Source: Girardinichthys multiradiatus (lineage: Eukaryota; Chordata; Actinopteri; Cyprinodontiformes; Goodeidae). Taken from it: a stretch of 64,000 nucleotides of DNA. The notes below the pieces were generated by a model. The model did no database searches and had not been told where the DNA came from. It saw only the letters and a program-made list of their open reading frames with translations. The DNA is taken from contig NC_061811.1 of assembly GCF_021462225.1 (NCBI RefSeq), forward strand, positions 5,167,163-5,231,162. Direction: 5' to 3'. The position numbers and the translations under genes were made by a program. Of the stretch, positions 22,236 to 64,000 are shown piece by piece. Within the stretch, counting starts at the first letter, position 1. Each line of letters begins with the position of its first letter.

Positions 22236-23600
22236 TAAAAGTCAACATCTCAGATGGTGTCAAAGGCCAAGGAGAAGAGATGGGTTTCAAGAAAGGATTT
22301 CAAAGCAGACAAGGAAGAGGCCTGTCTGATGTCCAAGGGAAGATCATTCCATAATTTAGGAGCCGCTGCAGCAAAAGCACAGTCTGGTCTAAGCTTACGC
22401 TTCATCTTTGGTATGCTCAGGAGCAGCTGATCAGTTGACCTGAGAGAACGGAAAGGTCTGTTTATGTAGCAGCTCCAACAGGTAGAGTGGAGCAAGGCCA
22501 TTAAGAGCTTTAAAAGCCAATGAAATAATTTTAAAATCAATCTAAAATGTACAGGGACCCAACAAGGCTAAAATCGGAAATATGCGGTCAAACATTTGTG
22601 TTCCAGTTAAAAGGTTTGCAGCATTCTGGACCCTCTGAGGCTGAGAGAAAGAGGAATCACTGATTTCTTTATGAAGTGTGTTACAATAATTCAGCTGAGT
22701 GGTATCAAAAGTGTGGATTACTGTTTTAAAATGCAGCTGAGATAGAATTGCCTTTAATGTAGCCAGCTGCCTCAAATGGAAATACCTGGATTAAACAACT
22801 GCTCTGATTTTCTAACTGTTGTTCAGCATCCACTTTGACTCCTAGGTTAGTAACAGTTGGCCTGATGTACTGGAATAAGGAAGCAACATCTATGAGGGAC
22901 ATCTCAGTGAAGCATCCAAGGACCATCCAAGCTTTTATGTCATCCAGACATGAAAACAGAGTGCTCAGAGAGGTGGATTCCTTTGTCTTTAGCTGGACAT
23001 ATCTGGGTGTCATGAAAGAAGATTTCATATTTTCTAAAAATAGAGCCAAGAGGAAGCAGGTACAGTGTGAAGAGCAAGGGGGCATAAAGTCCTGCAGGAC
23101 TCCACACAAGAAAGGAGCAGAGAAGGCACATGGTCTCCAAGGCAGACACAGAAAGCACTCTCAGCTCAGTAGGTACTAAACCAGTCTAGATCTGTACCAT
23201 TGATGCCGCCCCCAATTGCTCCTTACGAGAAAGCGAAATTCTATGGTCCATTCAATCAAAAATCTCAAAGCACGAGGACAACACAGTCACCAGAGTCAGT
23301 TGCTAAACAAATATCGTAAAGCTTTTGAAAGGGCTGATTCTGTGCTATGTACAGATTTAAATCCAGACTGTAAAATCCTCTAAAATGTTCTGTACTTTCA
23401 AGTCTAATTGTTGTAGACTACCTTCTCAAGGATTTTCAAAAGAAATGGCAGTTTGGAAATGGGCCTATAATTAACAAGAACAGAGGAGTCAAGAGTGGGT
23501 TTCTTAGTCAGAGGCTGGACAGCTGCATGTTTAAACTCTTCAGGGACCACACCAGAGGACAGACCGCTATTAAAAAGACCAAGGACCAAAGGCCCTACAG
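22236..23600 (-). mobile_element. L2-like LINE relic
   Basis: Minus-strand fragments read VNYRPISKLPFLLKILEKVV (RT start), then a decayed middle, then AAPKLWNDLPLDIRQASSL and KSFLETHLFSLAF, the typical C-terminal end of L2/CR1-type elements. Many frameshifts. Confidence 0.7.
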
Positions 23601-25739
23601 TGAGGAAAACCTCTTTAAATAATCAAGGAGGAATAGCATCATTAGCTTCAAATTTATAAAGATTCTTATCAATAAGAGAAGAGAGAATAAATATAATCAA
23701 ACTGAATTTATTATTTATTTGTGCTTTTGTCATATTTTGGTTACTAATAGTAAAGAAAAATGTAGAAGTCTGTCATACATTGCAAATGCAGCATAAAAAA
23801 CTCCTGAAATGATGTTGTGGATTCCTCTGCTTTGCTATATAATACCTGTGTAATTTTGGTTGGTTTGTAACCAACAGTTTCTGGTATGAAATGGAGCCGT
23901 CTGTCATTGGGCATTTTTTGCTGCTGACCATTTAATGGTTTATCCTGCCAGGAGATGCTGCCGTTTTGACATCTGCAGATTTAAAGTAATTTTCTTTATT
24001 TACTCTTGGTCAATTGTAAAGAATTCCGCTTATGTGAGTCAGATAAATAATAAACTAATCAAAGATCACTTGATTTGGTTTTATGGGAATCAGTCATATT
24101 TCAAGAACAAACTTGGGCAAGCAGGTAATATTTTTAGAAAATAAATTAAATTACCAATTGAAACAATGTGATTTAGGTATTTTTTGAGTGTTTATCTTAA
24201 CAATTTGTGAAAATGCTTAACTACAAAAAACACATCCACTATGGTTTATCTATTAAATGGTTTGTTCACAGATACCAAATAGGATGGAACAAAATGTGTA
24301 AATACATAATCTGGATGTAACAATGAGTCGCTGTTACATTTATCTTGTAGATCCATGACTGTTTGTTAGTAAAAACCCATATGTACAGCACAGCTAAAGA
24401 ACAATACAGCAACTGTTTTTTTTAGTTAGTTTATTTGTTTGCTTGGAATGTGTGTGTGTGTATCTTGGCGTGTCATTCACTGAGTTGGAGGGCTTCATCT
24501 TGGCATTCCCTCTGTTAAGTTTATCTTTTAGCATTTCAATATTGATTTTAGCTGCAATAGTATATAAATTGTCTTAACTAACTGAAATGAAAGTTTTTGT
24601 TTTGTTTTTGTTTTTTTTTTAATAAAAACTTACCTCTGCCATTTTCTATCTCCCATGTGCGCAGACAAAACATTCCCCAGGGGTTTGCATACAATTTATT
24701 AGTTCTGTGATAGTACAAACCAGGAAGTGGATTTAGAGGGGGGTGGTCTAGCAAGATTATGCTTTATATGTTGATCTTGTAATAATTATTGGAGTGAAAT
24801 TAAAGTATGTTTAGTTTGTATGAGTTTGTAAATAATGCATTGTTTTGTTTGTTCTTATTTAATGTAAGTATTGTTGTGATGTTATCAATCCTTATTGATG
24901 GCAGTCCTGTTGATGGTTTCTTCCAATTTAGATTAATTTATATTTAAGTAGTGTGTTATCCATTGTTTAGTGTTGGTGGTTCTGTTTGGTTTGTTACCCG
25001 TTTGGCACTAAAATAAAAAGAAGCTTCCACAGATCATTTTGGCCTTGCCGTTTGGGTCCCACCTCCATGGCCGTTAGACCAATCTGACAAGCATGTAACA
25101 CTGGATACAAACAGGCAAAGAGGGTAACTGACCTGGAGCCATCAGAGCCAAAATAAATGGAAACAGAATCCAATATAAACTGTTAATAGAAATTCAGAAT
25201 TTAACTTTTTTTACATAAATAATGAAAAACACTTAACTACCAAGATAGTTAATGGCTAAACTACACAGGTACAAAGTTGTTTATTACAGGTATGAAATAA
25301 ACAGGGAAAAAGAAGATGTAGCAAAGGTAGATAATGGGTGCACGAGCTGAGCTGACCCCGGGCCATTTTGATTTCAAATGCTCCGCCCTATCCGTGGCCC
25401 CCGTCTGGCCAGCCCCATGAAAACTTTGTGTAGGCAACCCTGGCTTTATGGACTTAAAAGACACATACACGAGATAATTTTAAGGCTTGCACATACGATT
25501 TACATACATATACTTTATTTAATTAACCTGAAGTGCATATATAAAGAAGATGCAGGGAAAAGGGTTAGTTTATGTGTAGAGTTGTCTGTTTTTCCAAAAT
25601 TATTCACAATATTGCCATGAGAACTATTTAGACGTTCGTGAAGTTCATCATTTCTTGTCTTCAACGCACGTTTTCTTCCCGTATTTTTCCGCTGGAATTC
25701 AGCGTAATAAAGCAAATAAAGCTACCTGACACTGGAAAT
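23601..25739. other. Intergenic between colec11 and myo6
   Basis: AT-rich with no exon. 24690-25100 has LTR-like features (AATAAA near 25011, a TGTAACA end), but no partner LTR or primer-binding site was convincing. Confidence 0.35.
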
Positions 25740-25896
25740 TACGAGCAGCGCATCAACGCACCTTCAGGATGACGTCACGGGCGCTCACCGGGGCGCGAGC
25801 ACGGCTTTCTGCTGCTGCCTTTCATCTGTGCGTCCTGTGCCGCAGCAGCGCGAGGACACACGGAGGACCCTGGAGCGGAGACACCTTCAGACCCGT
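25740..25896 (+). promoter_or_regulatory. myo6: myo6 CpG-rich promoter with CRE
   Basis: A CpG-rich segment in otherwise AT-rich DNA contains a perfect palindromic CRE, TGACGTCA, at 25770-25777, and no TATA box. The transcription start is not defined but must precede the donor at 25936. The CRE implies possible CREB/ATF control (inference). Confidence 0.55.
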
Positions 25897-25935
25897 ATGA
25901 GGGACATAAAAGTTTTCACTGGGCCATTTAAAACG
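25790..25935 (+). other. myo6: myo6 exon 1, non-coding (5' boundary uncertain)
   Basis: It ends at a consensus donor, AAACG followed by GTAAGT (25936-25941). It would splice to the acceptor CTCCACAG before 30846. A 13-codon uORF (25897-25935) starts in it and is closed by TAG, the first three bases of exon 2. Confidence 0.55.
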
Positions 25936-27941
25936 GTAAGTGTGCAGGATATGACCAAACTGTAACAGCGGTCCTCTTTAATTAAATAAGTACAGAAAAC
26001 AGAAAAGTACAGAAACTCCCTTGTTGTTTTGTTTCAATAATGTGAATTTAACTTTCTCTTTGTAATGTTTCGAACTTGAACTCTCTTATTCATTCTTTAG
26101 TAAAAGTAAATTTGCTTTCTTACTGCTTTGAAGGAATAACAGCAGTATCCTTTCATTCAATGTCAGTTCATAGCCTGCCTCCTCTTGTGTAGGTTTAATT
26201 GTACGGTCTTTAAAATGGCCTTACTTTTAAATCTTCTTCAATAACCCAAGATCGTCACCCCGGGCTTTATATAAGAGTGACCTATGTTTGCATTTCTCTT
26301 GCTTTTGCCCAGTAGTCCCTCCAGTCCAGTCCCTTTTCCATGCTCCCTTGGCCTGGGGTAGTCAGGAAACAAGTGGCAGGAAACAAGAGGCGTGTTTTTG
26401 TGTGTCCTGCTTTAACTCTGAGCCAGTGTTCATGCATGCATATTTGCTCTCTTCTGATTTGAATGCTCCTTACACTCATGGCTGGCTGACTTGGGTCCAA
26501 CTTGAAGCCTATCACCTCTCTGTCTGGATTAGGGTCAAGTACTAAGAGGATTTAAGGCTGTAGAGTCGAAGTTTCTCAGGGGGAACTGATGATGGTTTTC
26601 TGAAGAGCTGAGATGTCTTTTCCAGGCCTTGCAGTAGATGTAGATTTCCTGAATAGTATATGAGGGAAATAATTTTAAAGGTTGTTAAAACACAATATTA
26701 ACATCTAAGAAAGTCATTGTAACTTCATTCATCTGTGTGTCTGTCCTGAGTGGATGAAGTGTAGTGAAACTTGAATCAAGGTGATGAACTTTAATATAAC
26801 TTTGTGGTTATCAGCCATTTAACAAAACACAGTGCCTCCAAAACCCTTCACCCACACAGCCTTGATCTACCACTTCAAGGCTGATGAATAAAGACTCAAC
26901 TTTTCTGCCGTTGCTGATGTCTAAATCTGGTTTCCAGTTTAACTGCATTCAACATCTAGTTACCGTTACGAAACAGAAATTAAAGCTCCATGCAGCTTTT
27001 ATCAACTTCAGTTTCTGTTTTGGGTTTAGCATTTGCCTTGACTGCTTTGATAGTACTTCCCATCAGTTTTTATCACTGATAAAAACTGTCATGCCAATAA
27101 GTTTTTTCTTATTGACATGACATATTGTGTCAGTATCAGCAGGCTTTTATAAGTGACCATAAAGAGTTCTGAGTTCCTTATTGTTGTTGATTTGGGTTCA
27201 GTGGGTGGCTGACCTTGGATATCTATCGTTGGTCTACTTTGTATTGCAGACTAGTTATGAGCCGGTTGATGGAATCAAGGAACTTCAAGGTTTAAAGTCG
27301 CTAACATTTTACTGTCACACCGTTCTTATGACATGAAGTCATCTTAAGGAGATGCAAGACAAAGTGCCCATGTTTTCTCTGGGTCCATTAATGCACTACT
27401 GTTCCTTCCCAACTTGGAGCTGTGCACTGCTGCTCAGCTGGCTGAAAGAAAACTACTATACTTTTTTTCAGGCTTCCAAAATAAATAAATGTAGCTTTTT
27501 GGAAATAATTCCAGTCGCGAAATACATGTACAGTCCTAAGGAGCGTCCCACATGTCACTTTCATTAACACTGTAAAAATATAACGTAAAATTCTGCGACA
27601 TAAAGATTATCTGAAAACTACTACCCGTTTTGTTTGTTCTATTTTAACAATTTTAAGTATCACAATTATCATATTAAATATATACTATATAACATTATAT
27701 AGTTTAAATATTACATATTTGTGCTATTTATTGTACATAAGTCATTTTTATTTAATTTTATTCAAATATTGCTACTTGTTTTTGCACATTTACCTGACTA
27801 TCTGCACCCAACTTGTGTGTTACTAAGAGCTGCTGCAACAAATTCATTTCTCCGTTGTGAGATTAATAAAGTCTGTGTTATCTTATCTTATTATAAATGT
27901 ATGTAATTTTGGTTGCAGTTGGAATAAATGTTGGTTTTCAG
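25936..27941. other. myo6: myo6 intron 1, left part
   Basis: No exon or clear repeat seen. Confidence 0.4.
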
Positions 27942-28707
27942 TAGAGATCGACCAACCAATTGGCCAGAAAATCCGCTAATTACCCCCTAATCACCTCTGA
28001 TTGGTGACCAGCAGGTCAAAGAGTAAAATCTGTCTGTTTTAATCTTCCTTAATCAATAAATGCATCAAAACTGAAAAGTAAACACATCAAACTAAAACTC
28101 GAACTTTTTTGAGTTTAATAAAAATCAGGAACATGAATTTGGATTATCTTCTAACTCTATATTTTTGTTTGAATTAACACTAGTACCTCTATCAAGAAAT
28201 CTCATTCCATCCATAGCCGGGTCGCGGAGGTAGTGGTTCGTGGAGGGAAACCTAGACCTCCCTCTTCCCAGCAACACCCTCCAGCTCATTCTGGGGGATC
28301 CTAAGGCCAGTTTGGATATAATATTGTCTCTGCAGGGAGTTCTGGGTCTCCTCCCGGGGCCTCCCACCAGTGGGAGGTTCTTGAAAAATCCCCATCAGAG
28401 TCACCCCGGAGACATTCTGATCAGATGCCCGAACCATCTCAAGTGACTTCTTTCGATACAGAGAAGCAGAAGCTCCACTTTGAGCTCCCCTCAGACAGAT
28501 TTCCTCACTCTGTTGAAGCTCCAATCTGACTGTCCAGCCCATGATCCATCCTATTATCACTCGTGAACCTGCAGCACATTTATCTTCTATGTGTCATTAA
28601 AATAAAATAAAATTGAAAAAATGGTCAATATTTAAAAGTGCAGTTCACAACTTAAGCAAACAGAAAATCTGTATGAGCCAGGAAAAACTGATCGGTGAGT
28701 CCCTACA
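27942..28707. mobile_element. Degraded non-autonomous DNA transposon with GATCGACC-type ends
   Basis: The left end TAGAGATCGACCAACCAATT and the right end, read in reverse (TAGGGACTCACCGATCAGTT), form an imperfect terminal inverted repeat. A LINE fragment lies inside (28200-28560). A relative is at 205-560, and a shorter piece may lie at 43125-43330. Confidence 0.45.
28200..28560 (-). mobile_element. 3' end of an RTE-like LINE, degraded
   Basis: The minus strand reads fragments such as PPTGGRPRE and LRIPQNELEGVAGKREV, matching the C-terminal tail motif ([10 protein letters not shown]...[14 protein letters not shown]) of the LINEs at 16370 and 59193 but much more diverged. Confidence 0.6.
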
Positions 28708-29635
28708 TTTCTGTTTTAAATGAAAGCAATTAGTTCATGCTACATATTATTATTATTCTTTTTGTGTAAATACCATGTACTAGTCTGTGAGTTACATAAA
28801 ATGTATAGTTTATCATACTGCACTGATTTATCTAATGTTCAAACCCTGAAGCTGAAAGTCAATAGTTGTGCCATTCACATTTATCACTAAGGTAAGTGTT
28901 TTAGTTTAGTTAACTTCTTCAACTCATTCTCATTAATAAACATTAGATGAGACTGCACATAAAATTCATGGATGGTCTTTAGAAATTCAGCATGTTTTGA
29001 AGGGAATTTTGGGTGCTTTAACTGGATGACTCAACATGGGCTGGTGCATTAAATTTCCACGATATAAAAAATTGAGTATAAATACCACAGTTTTACAGGA
29101 TCACAGTATCTTCTAGGGATGCAAAATGGTGGGAAATCATGCAGATATTCTCCCTGAATACTGTGATGAAAATATCAGTAAATTAATATTTAATAATATG
29201 GAATATCAGTTGCCATGAATCACATTTTCCGCACCCCTAGTTTTATCCCCCGTTGTTGTAAGGCTTCCAACACTCTCTGTGACCTTTACCATCTTTGGCA
29301 CTGCCATCTGTACATGGTGTGGGTCAACGAGAAAAATGTATACCTTCATAAAATTGCTTTTATTTAAAACACAGCTTCTTTCTACAGCTTCTTAATTGTA
29401 TACCATATTAATTATTACAGCTATAAGAATGTTATCTATAACATTTATTTATTTTATTTCAGCAAATTGACTTATTATAATAGTAGTTTCCAAGTGGTTA
29501 ATATTACAACTGATCTGCTGTTTATAGAATAACACAAGTTTAAGAAGCTGGTATCAGCTGCTTGAATAGTTTGGCTATTTGCTCCAGTAGTAAGTTTACA
29601 TTCTAACAGATATGATCCGACTGTAGTTTTAAAAC
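28708..29635. other. myo6 intron 1, middle part; nothing recognised
   Basis: AT-rich, no signals. Confidence 0.4.
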
Positions 29636-29945
29636 ATTCATCCATGGATCCATTGCCTATACCCGCTTGCCCATGCAGGGTCGTGGGGAGGCTACTTTCT
29701 CATTGGATAAGAGGCAGGGTCCACTCTGGACAGATCACCAGTCCATCACAAGACTTCACACAGACACACAGGGACTCATACCTAAGGGTAATTTAGAGTA
29801 ACCAGGTAACCTAACCGTGATGTTTTTGGACTGTGGAAGGAAGTTGGAGTACCTGGAGAAAACTCACACAAATCCACGCAGAAATATTCAAACCCAGACC
29901 TTGCTGCAAGACAGCAGTTCTACCAACTGCACCACCATGTCACCC
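29636..29945 (-). repeat. Older SINE copy
   Basis: It runs from a CCATCC tail (left) to a GGTGGTGCAGTTGGTAGAA head (minus strand, A-box-like). It is recognisably the same body as 1977-2339 but diverged, with a degraded B box and no target duplication. Confidence 0.7.
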
Positions 29946-30845
29946 AGCTTCAAAACGGTGTTAATATTTCCTAACAGCCCAGTTAGTCTTATTTGCACAT
30001 TAGGTAAAAATGCAAGAGCCTTGTTTCAGTCAGCTGACTGGCAGTTCACAGCTACAGGTGGGGGAGGAGCAACAATATGTTACTCTGGTCACCCTGACAA
30101 TTTTATCGTATCTCATTAGAAGGATTGTAAACAGTAGGTACAGTAAATTTAATGGTTTTAAAGCTGTAACTTTTTAAATCCCGTTATCTATTACTGATCA
30201 TTTTCATTTGGCCGGTCATGTTGAGTCACTTGAGGTCACGTTGTCTCCTCAATAGATGGCAGGAACCCTGCAGGGGCTATTTGCTGTCACACTGGACTGG
30301 GAAATCCTCTCTTATAAGATCAGTAGGGAGATAACAGGTTAATGGAAAGCAAAGCAGACAGCAGCAGCTGGTCCAAACCCACTCAACTAATGTAAAGGAC
30401 TGGGAAATGTCACTGTTGATCAATTTGCTTTTCATACTGAGCTTTCAGGTACCTGTGGCTACTCTGATGCAGTCTTTCTGTGTCACATGAAAGATATTCT
30501 AATTGTAGTACAAATATTGTAAAATAATGTCATGGAATATGATATTAAAAAAGGCACAGAGAGCTGATTTCAGTCTATTTAAGACATTTAAATTCCCCTT
30601 TCAGACTTTTGTAAATAGCAGTATTGATTTTGATCAGCTGTGCAGCTCAGATGAAAGACTGAAGTATTCATTTTGCATCAGATCATGCATTGGGAAGTTG
30701 CTCATTTCACAAACTACGAATCAGACTCGGTTTTAGGAACTGATATAAAAAATGCAAATCTATGTGTCCAACTTTGCATAATTGTACAAACAGGCTCGTC
30801 TCTTTTGTGTCGCCCACCTTCCTGTTTCTGTCCCTCTCTCCACAG
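29946..30845. other. myo6 intron 1, right part; nothing recognised
   Basis: It ends with the pyrimidine-rich acceptor CTCTCTCCACAG. No other signals. Confidence 0.4.
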
Positions 30846-30875
30846 TAGTGCGGCTGTGCTAATAGGAGGTAAGAC

Positions 30876-63597
<32,722 letters not shown>

Positions 63598-64000
63598 GTA
63601 GGTTAAATAGACAATAAACTGCAGAATGTGTTGTGGTGTGAAATGTTCCAGTTATGTTTGTACAATAACTTTTTATAAGCATCAAAGATTTGATAAAACT
63701 CTGAGCTGCCAATACAGAATTTAGCCAATTCTGATTTCTCTATAAATATGAATAAATAATTTTTTTTTGGCATTCTGGATAAATTAAAAATTAAACTGTT
63801 CTAATAATGCAGAGTTTATGATGAAATCAAACAAGGGTTTCTCAGCCATAAGAAGCCTTTCTGTTGTGAATAATGATTAATTATTGATATCTGGAGCAGA
63901 GGAGGTGTCTGCTATGCAGTTTAAAAAAGTCTAAATGATTACAGAGCTGACATTTAAACACTCAAAAGCATTATTTATTGGTGACTAGCACAATTGGTGC
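63598..64000. other. myo6 intron 23, start; nothing recognised
   Basis: AT-rich to the window edge. Confidence 0.5.

Noticed and set aside
24690..25105. Second solo LTR
   Set aside because: Only an AATAAA and a TGTAACA end; no matching start or duplication.

Overview
The window is nuclear DNA of a ray-finned fish, almost certainly a teleost. The evidence is AT-rich spliced genes, several Tc1/mariner families, RTE-like and L2-like LINEs, a tRNA-derived SINE and a piggyBac copy, all typical of teleosts. Three protein genes can be reconstructed exon by exon. dcdc2c (minus strand, exons 1-3, running off the left edge) is a doublecortin-domain gene. colec11 (minus strand, 14342-20.3 kb, complete) encodes the secreted collectin CL-K1. 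myo6 (plus strand, about 25.77 kb to beyond the right edge) encodes myosin VI; 22 coding exons are present, from the start codon to the lever-arm/reverse-gear region (804 codons).

Layout: 1-3.05 kb dcdc2c 5' part with a full-length SINE in intron 1. 3.05-13.8 kb holds no recognisable host gene: Tc1 fragments, a Myb-like transposon relic, an LTR-like block, a long unresolved block, a CpG-rich block and an L2-like relic. 13.8-20.3 kb colec11, whose large intron 4 contains an old Sleeping-Beauty-type Tc1 interrupted by a SINE and an RTE-like LINE. 20.3-25.7 kb intergenic, with Tc1 and L2-like relics. 25.77-25.94 kb CpG-rich myo6 promoter and non-coding exon 1 with a perfect CRE. 25.9-64 kb myo6, with introns loaded with transposons: an apparently intact Tc1-like element with 200-bp IR/DR ends in intron 4, a piggyBac copy and a degenerate tandem array in intron 18, and a 2.4-kb tandemly built repeat plus a full-length but frameshifted RTE-like LINE in intron 20.

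colec11 and myo6 are transcribed divergently. dcdc2c and colec11 are near neighbours on human 2p25, whereas MYO6 lies on human 6q14, so the junction is a fish-specific arrangement. The host genes act in unrelated processes (ciliary/microtubule biology, lectin complement pathway, endocytic motor), and no operon-like cooperation is implied. I see no CRISPR, operon, phage or other prokaryote-like system. The more unusual observations are a GC-AG intron and a start-stop uORF in colec11, a myo6 uORF whose stop codon is supplied by the first three bases of exon 2, a 17-bp SINE-tail insertion with target-site duplication, and several hairpin-rich repeats. Exon coordinates were read by eye from splice signals and reading-frame continuity. 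Family comparisons are from memory, not from searches.
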